Assembly: GCA_026120035.1 (NCBI GenBank)
Contig: JALRME010000004.1
Coordinates: 62,001-126,000, forward strand
Origin: Coleophoma eucalyptorum
Lineage: Eukaryota > Ascomycota > Leotiomycetes > Helotiales > Dermateaceae
Direction of reading: 5' to 3'
DNA: 64,000 nucleotides
Below the pieces are notes generated by a model, which saw nothing but the letters and a program-made list of their open reading frames with translations, was not told the DNA's origin and ran no database searches. Positions 58,454 through 64,000 of the stretch are shown here, in pieces. Each line of letters begins with the position of its first letter. Within the stretch, counting starts at the first letter, position 1. The translations under genes were made by a program, and so were the position numbers.

Positions 58454-59242
58454 TAGAAATTGGGGATTTGGGGGTTCGAAGTAATTATTGCACACAGAAT
58501 GAAATTGTATTTCTTTGTACATCATTCTGATTATGGGACCTTAAATTAGCATGAAGCACTTACCTTCACCCAAAGACTTTGCTTATCTTTTCATATAACT
58601 AGTAATGTAACAGGTTTAAAGCTTTCAATTACCCACAAATCACCAAAGTCTACAAGGTTTCTGCTAGTCATTGATCGGCGTGAAAGGATCCAATACAGTT
58701 CTTCGAGACATTTGAAGTCTTAAGTTCTGAGGTTTGTTATATCCTGTTCCTAGAATAAAGGAGATGGCGCTAATATCTGTCCACTAACAGGTATATCTGA
58801 CGATATTGAACCACGTTAAATCTCAGATGATGTCAAAAAATGGGAACAGCTGAATTGTTTGCATATAAGAAGCATGCTTCAGTTTTTTGAAACAATAAAC
58901 ACCTTTCAAAGAAAATTTTTAAACAAGAAATGCAAGAATAGGACAATAAGAGACTTTTCATTTCAGAAGAATTGCTATCATAATTCTCCATAATCAAATG
59001 TCTATCACTTCTCTGCACAGCTAAGCGGCATTGCCGCAGTTTATGCGTCAGATTGCTGACAGAGGGGGCGGCGAATGCGGCACAGCAAATGCCAAGGCTT
59101 CTTCTTCCCTGTTCAGCCTCGTTATAACACATATCCAATCTAACTAGTCAGTCATTGTTTACGTAGGGGTAAAATATGGTTATTATAAGCGCCAGTCGAT
59201 CCTCTGCCCCATGAACATACTGCGTCCCATTTCTACCCAGCA
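58454..59242. other. intergenic region
   Basis: Nothing recognised apart from the presumed promoter of the downstream membrane protein. Confidence 0.5.
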
Positions 59243-61669
59243 ATGGCAGATGGGTATGGAAGCAATAATGTCCCATTACTCGAATATGTACACACAGGCA
59301 ATCCCACTCCTATCTCCTATACTTCAGTGACTGACTCGGAACAGCAGGGGGGACAAGGAAAGGGTCCAGAAACATCTTCCACCACCACTGGAGACGACCG
59401 AGGAGAAGGTAGCTTTGACCAATATGGCCTACCTATTGAAATGGGAAAGAAAAGAATATTCACGACAACAATTCTTAAAAACTTGAAGAGCAGAAGTCAT
59501 TCTATTATCCAGTCTCTAATCCATCTTCCATCGGTAATCATAAGCGTGGGGGTTTTATCTTTGACTTTTCGACGCGTGTTCTGGGAACCACCTTCATCGG
59601 ACACCAATGCTATCTTAAACGCCTTGCAGTTTGCTGCTCAGCTTCATGGAAGTCTTATAATCATGTCGCTCTCAGCCATGCTGTTGCATCTAGTACATCA
59701 CGACTTGAGCAGCAATAACGGAGTTCCGCTCGGCTTCCTCTCTTCGAGTTTCCAGCTTGGTTCCATCTCGTATTTGTTCCGGAAAGAGTTCACCTCTATG
59801 AGTTCTCGGTATATTGTTACTTTTCTCTTTGCATTCGCGTTGGCCATGCTTTCAGGACCATCATCGGCTATTACCATGATACCACGGCTTCAGTTCTGGT
59901 CTGTAGATAAACTGTGGCTTAACAAAGGCCACGTCGATTTTCACGTATATATTGCGGCGAACGAGACAGGTTTGTACCCATCAACTCTCACGGCTAGCAA
60001 TGCCCCTTCACAATGTTTGGGGTCAAATGCATCAATATTGTCAGAATGTCCTTCATACGGAGCACGAGAATGGGTGTTGGACACTGGATTGTTTAGTGGC
60101 TGGGAGGATGGCCAACCTACCATCAACACGACAATCGACGAAAGTTGGATCAGGTACATGGTAGGTACATCTTCAATGGTCAATATCGGAACACAGAGCG
60201 TATATTTAACGTCAACACTTTCCAACTTCCTCGGCCGTGCCTTATTTGCCTATGAAGCCCTCTTGCAGGACTTCAGGGCAAGCAATCTAGGAATCGACGG
60301 ATCCACCACTATTCAGTCAGAAGAATCTAAGCTCCTAGCACGTTACGACCTCTCCTTTCGTGCTGCTGGCAAGAAAATTGCGACTAGAAAGCCTGTTGTA
60401 GAAATTGAATGCGCTGGTTACGCTTCTAATTCAACGTCGCTCGGCTTTCTTCACGATACCATGGTCTGGCCGCCCTGGCAAGACGAACCAATATATTCCA
60501 CAAAATGGAGTGTTCCGACCTCTGACTATGCTAATCTCTCTATGGACTTGAACTCAACTACCGTCAACTCTAGCTGGGTCGATATTGCACAGTTTGACGG
60601 CATTAAACCCTCTCTTGCAGCGATTTTTGCCACTCCAGAAACGGTTTACCCTTCAGGGTATCACAAATATTCAAACCAATCTCTTTATACCTGCACAATC
60701 GATGCTCGCTGGATGCCTACAAAAGTCTTTACAGATGCTTCTTCGGGTAAAACTGCAGTGTTTGATTTCTTTCCCGATCCCAATGGACCCATTATTGCTG
60801 AGCTTGATGATGGGCCTACCCCGGATTCTATGCCAAGCTTATACATTGCAGAGTCATGGACCAGACTTCTGGATGTCCCATGGATGGATTCGGTATCGTT
60901 TCCGGCACCCACCAACCGCACTATCCTTGATATAGTCGGACAGAAGTGCCTCGAACAAACCTCCTTGTGGAATATTTCGATTCTGGGGACCGCATTCAAC
61001 GATAGTTTAGCCCGTCGTGTGACAACCAACCCAATGAACATGCCTCAATGCCTCCAAGTTTCATTGTCTGTGATTCTGACAGATGCTCTGGCACGCGCCC
61101 AGGACGCCATAAGTACCTACTTTGTGGTGGAGGGCTATGTGCACCCACAGTATCCGTCAATTCCCAGCGATGTTTTCCTCGTGCAAAATCTGTACGATGA
61201 TTATCTGGTACGGTCCGATTCTGTACACGGACGCGTCATGAACATCAGTCAAGCCGACTTTGCAGACCCGAACAAGTTTACGGAGATATACATGCCTACA
61301 TCTCGCTGGGGCTACGGTTACGGCTTTCAAGATTCGAACCTTGTCATTCTTGGCGCTGTGGTCCTTCTTCTCCATGTCGTACTATGTGTCGTGTATGTTG
61401 CCTGGATACTAGGGCTAGGGGAGTATAGAAGCCCAGGCTGGGATAGCCTAGGAGAGCTGGTTTGGATGGCTATGCGGTCTAGCCTTACGAACAATGATTA
61501 CCATGCGATCGATAAGCTGAACAGAAAGGATAAAGTGAAGAAACTATGGACGGACCGTGTTGGTGTGGGAACCATGACAGCGACATTTAGTGACGAGAAT
61601 GGAAATAGCAGCAAGGTGAATAAGAACACAATGGTTTTTAGGAGGGTCACATCGAGACTTGATGATTAA
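59243..61669 (+). CDS. large fungal membrane protein, function unknown
   Basis: Single exon, 808 residues. A hydrophilic N-terminal 90 residues is followed by membrane segments at about 94-110, 133-150 and 189-206, a large region (about 215-695) with many N-x-S/T sites and Trp/Cys residues, probably extracytoplasmic, and a last helix (VILGAVVLLLHVVLCVVYVAW) before a cytosolic tail of roughly 90 residues. Such proteins are frequent in filamentous ascomycetes without a known role. I can give no family name. Confidence 0.85.
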   Translation: MADGYGSNNVPLLEYVHTGNPTPISYTSVTDSEQQGGQGKGPETSSTTTGDDRGEGSFDQYGLPIEMGKKRIFTTTILKNLKSRSHSIIQSLIHLPSVIISVGVLSLTFRRVFWEPPSSDTNAILNALQFAAQLHGSLIIMSLSAMLLHLVHHDLSSNNGVPLGFLSSSFQLGSISYLFRKEFTSMSSRYIVTFLFAFALAMLSGPSSAITMIPRLQFWSVDKLWLNKGHVDFHVYIAANETGLYPSTLTASNAPSQCLGSNASILSECPSYGAREWVLDTGLFSGWEDGQPTINTTIDESWIRYMVGTSSMVNIGTQSVYLTSTLSNFLGRALFAYEALLQDFRASNLGIDGSTTIQSEESKLLARYDLSFRAAGKKIATRKPVVEIECAGYASNSTSLGFLHDTMVWPPWQDEPIYSTKWSVPTSDYANLSMDLNSTTVNSSWVDIAQFDGIKPSLAAIFATPETVYPSGYHKYSNQSLYTCTIDARWMPTKVFTDASSGKTAVFDFFPDPNGPIIAELDDGPTPDSMPSLYIAESWTRLLDVPWMDSVSFPAPTNRTILDIVGQKCLEQTSLWNISILGTAFNDSLARRVTTNPMNMPQCLQVSLSVILTDALARAQDAISTYFVVEGYVHPQYPSIPSDVFLVQNLYDDYLVRSDSVHGRVMNISQADFADPNKFTEIYMPTSRWGYGYGFQDSNLVILGAVVLLLHVVLCVVYVAWILGLGEYRSPGWDSLGELVWMAMRSSLTNNDYHAIDKLNRKDKVKKLWTDRVGVGTMTATFSDENGNSSKVNKNTMVFRRVTSRLDD

Positions 61670-63287
61670 CAGTCAGAGGTATATCAAGATTGAATCATCA
61701 TGCCTCTATTCGGTAAAGCGTAAGAAACTATATCTTACCGCTCCAAATAGTGTGTATACTATATTTGCTGTATTGTGCAAACTTGGTTGCTGAAGGTGAT
61801 CAGTATGACACTTTTTCGTACAGCTTCCAGGGTCTAATTCGTAACTCATAGCTACACATTGTTGGTCATTTTATAATAGTGCACGCATTAGTACAAAAAT
61901 TACCTTGAAAACGCGTTCAAAATCGCGATTCTAATACAATTATATCTTAACTAATGGTGTGATACTACAAACGGAGGAGTATTTTGATGCCGCCCTCCAT
62001 CACATCACATGGACTTAGAAGAATAATTTGCATTATCAAACCACATTCTTACCTGTAAATTATAGTTGAAACTAGGTGTTACCAACAAATATATGGAACT
62101 TATAATTATCGAGATTTTGAACAAAAAGTAAAAGACAGGGGATTATTTTCGCCCTAAATACAGTGCGAGGGAGTACAACGCCACCAGCACCCTCCCTCCC
62201 TAAATAGGTCCCGATTGCCCCCCGAGGAGTATAACTGTAGTTTAAATGATAGCAGCAAGTAACTATTCACTATTTCTCGATGACACGAGATTAGACATAT
62301 TTAGAGGAAATTGCTGGCAAATTCTAAGAACAATTGAATTTTCAAGGTCCATCTTTCACAATACCAATTTAGTGTTAGCCACGACGTTAGATACGATATA
62401 AATCAAAGTCCATCGGGACCGGCACCTTCAAAATCCAAGAGAAACACGTCAGGAGAGAAGGCATCGTTTTAGTGGTTCAGGTACCTACACGGTGGCCGAA
62501 TTTACTGAGATAAGGTTCGCTCCGCTACCTGGAGCAGCAAGCATGTGTTGTTTTGGCCAATGCCCAAGGGACTGAGAGAATACGTGAAATGCTTACCTTC
62601 CATCCCCTCTCATCAAGCATCAGTATCGATATCGGTATCGGTATTAGATCCGGTGTAATGAGATAAGCGGCTAATCCTTCACTTCTTCAGGGCGAACCGA
62701 TTTCCTTATACTCTCTGTACATATATCGTATCGCAGCTAATGCATTGTGCAATCCTCTAGCTAGCCTATGGAATCGATGCAGCTAGGGAATTCATAGCGC
62801 ATCAATTAACTTAAGCAATATCCTGCATGCACGCCATACGCATGCCGACGCATAGGGAAGGTGCTGAATTCCATCCATAGATTCGGCTCCTTTAAGCTCA
62901 CCCCTACACTGGATCCTGGCCCTAACCGGAACCCTGACATAATCCTGATGTCCGGCCAGGCTCCAGTCTTCTGATTGCGATTCTCCTACTCCGACTCTCC
63001 GATCCTCCTACTCCTCCTATCCTTTTTGCCTCACCATACCTCCCCTCTCTTTACTTTACCTAACATTACTTCTATCCTTTTTATTTCTTCCATGATGGCT
63101 CCGGCTCCTACTCCGACTTGACTCCTTTTTTCCTCGTATCCATTTGCATTGACTATCAGCTCCCCATCTACCTGCAATTTGCTACCTGCTTCTTGCTACC
63201 CACTGTCTACCGCCTACTACCCGCTACCTGCTGCCAACTATCTGCAACTTCCAATCCATTCTGCAGACACTAATCACCTGACTTGAT
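61670..63287. other. gene-free stretch with a pyrimidine-rich 3' part
   Basis: Nothing coding. From about 62980 to 63250 the plus strand is strongly C/T-rich with repeated CTAC/CTGC blocks (e.g. CTACCTGCTTCTTGCTACCC), probably the promoter and leader of the downstream regulator. Confidence 0.5.
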
Positions 63288-64000
63288 ATGGCGTCAAACC
63301 TCCATAGCAATGCGGAGAGGCTGACAGAGGTATCTCATGTCCGGGCATGCACCAACTGTGTTCGTGCAAAAGCCAGATGCTCAACGGGTTTGAATGGCCA
63401 GAGTAAATGTGAAAGGTATAGATACCTAATGTGTGAGTATGTCGTTTTATATGGATCCAGTAGTAACCGTTTGTTGGGTAGATGCCATCGTATGAAGAAA
63501 ATCTGTCAGCCGTCGCCTCCTATACGTAGAGACCGCAAAATAAGGCGCCCCGCACATCATGAGACGTCAAAGCTAGAAGCCAAACCAGAAGCCAAACTGG
63601 AAGCCAAACTGGAAGCCAAACTAGACAATATTATTACCTTGTTGAAGTCGACGACAAAGAGCGGGCTCGCCAGTATCAACTCGACTACGGCCAGATCGAG
63701 CTCATCCGCCAACAGTCGTTTAGGCTATAGAGAATACATCGACAGTCAATCCTCAAACATCGACACTACCGTAACCTCCTCTCCTTCCAACCTAACATCT
63801 TTGGACGGCCGTAGTGCTCACCCCGCCCGTCATCCGACTCTAGAGCCCAGTGCGCCAGATTCAGAATTGTTCTTAAATAGATTTCGATTTGATTTTGTCA
63901 AGCATCTCCCGTTCATCATTATACCTTCCTCCATAACAGCTCAGCAGCTTCGCCAAGAACGGCCGTTTCTCTGGCTGTCGATCATGACGGTAGCATCCAA
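63288..64000 (+). CDS. Zn2Cys6 transcription factor, 5' part (cut by window edge)
   Basis: Exon 1 63288-63415 and exon 2 from 63482 on; the 66-nt intron (GTATAG...GGGTAG) splits the zinc cluster: ACTNCVRAKARC ... KCERCHRMKKIC, Cys 21, 24, 31, 41, 44, 51. A basic region and four EAKL/EAKP repeats lead to a likely coiled coil (LDNIITLLKS). The visible 215 residues end at the start of what is probably the Fungal_trans region (RPFLWLSIMTVAS). No termination before the edge. Confidence 0.9.
   Translation, partial: MASNLHSNAERLTEVSHVRACTNCVRAKARCSTGLNGQSKCERYRYLMCEYVVLYGSSSNRLLGRCHRMKKICQPSPPIRRDRKIRRPAHHETSKLEAKPEAKLEAKLEAKLDNIITLLKSTTKSGLASINSTTARSSSSANSRLGYREYIDSQSSNIDTTVTSSPSNLTSLDGRSAHPARHPTLEPSAPDSELFLNRFRFDFVKHLPFIIIPSSITAQQLRQERPFLWLSIMTVAS
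63576..63623 (+). repeat. four tandem 12-bp units GAAGCCAAACTG in coding sequence
   Basis: Units encode E-A-K-P/L; the repeat keeps the reading frame. Confidence 0.85.

Overview
The window looks like nuclear DNA of a filamentous ascomycete (Pezizomycotina; Leotiomycetes is my guess, not demonstrated). Reasons: many 48-124 nt introns with GTATGT/GTAAGT donors, four Zn2Cys6 regulator genes (one dead), an AA9 polysaccharide monooxygenase, fungal NACHT/NLR receptors, and relics whose stop codons are explained by C-to-T or G-to-A changes, as repeat-induced point mutation (RIP) would leave. Gene density is low: about 16 supported protein genes, three or four broken ones and several transposon relics lie in long AT-rich stretches. 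I saw no rRNA, tRNA or CRISPR.

Layout. 1-3787 (-): a large NLR-like protein, cut by the window edge, with a membrane anchor, an alpha/beta hydrolase domain and two NACHT-like modules, the first lacking a P-loop. 4787-5584 (+): a small two-helix membrane protein. 5.6-9.5 kb: decayed DNA with a possible OrsD-like relic and a transketolase relic. 9.7-16.8 kb: an FAD monooxygenase and two Zn2Cys6 regulators. 18.7-19.1 kb: a small secreted Cys-rich protein. 19.96-20.34 kb: a dead pogo-type transposase. 20.8-28.4 kb: the most interesting locus, a divergent pair made of an ankyrin NLR whose N-terminus carries a short Asn/Gly-rich amyloid-type motif and a SesB-like alpha/beta hydrolase that ends in a matching motif. 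30.6-33.3 kb: a secreted Cys-rich protein and an AA9 enzyme. 38.1 kb: a secreted-protein gene with a broken start. 40.5-44.4 kb: a short-chain dehydrogenase and a single-pass glycoprotein. 45.5-50.2 kb: a dead sugar transporter beside a dead Zn2Cys6 regulator. 50.86-52.14 kb: a decayed Tc1/mariner element with terminal repeats. 52.6-54.1 kb: intact mannitol 2-dehydrogenase. 57.5-58.5 kb: a dienelactone hydrolase-like protein. 59.2-61.7 kb: a large multi-pass membrane protein. 63.3 kb to the edge: a third intact Zn2Cys6 regulator.

How they may work together. In fungal amyloid signalling, a receptor NLR oligomerises on sensing a ligand and its N-terminal motif templates the amyloid fold of the same motif on an effector encoded next door. 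The 20.8-28.4 kb pair has that architecture: NLR with N-terminal motif, effector with C-terminal motif, head-to-head transcription. The NLR at 1-3787 carries a related hydrolase domain fused directly to NACHT, so fused and motif-tethered versions of one scheme lie within 29 kb. The transporter, regulator, dehydrogenase and mannitol dehydrogenase at 40-54 kb may be the remains of a sugar or polyol cluster in which the transporter and regulator have died. All functions are read from sequence by eye; no search was run.
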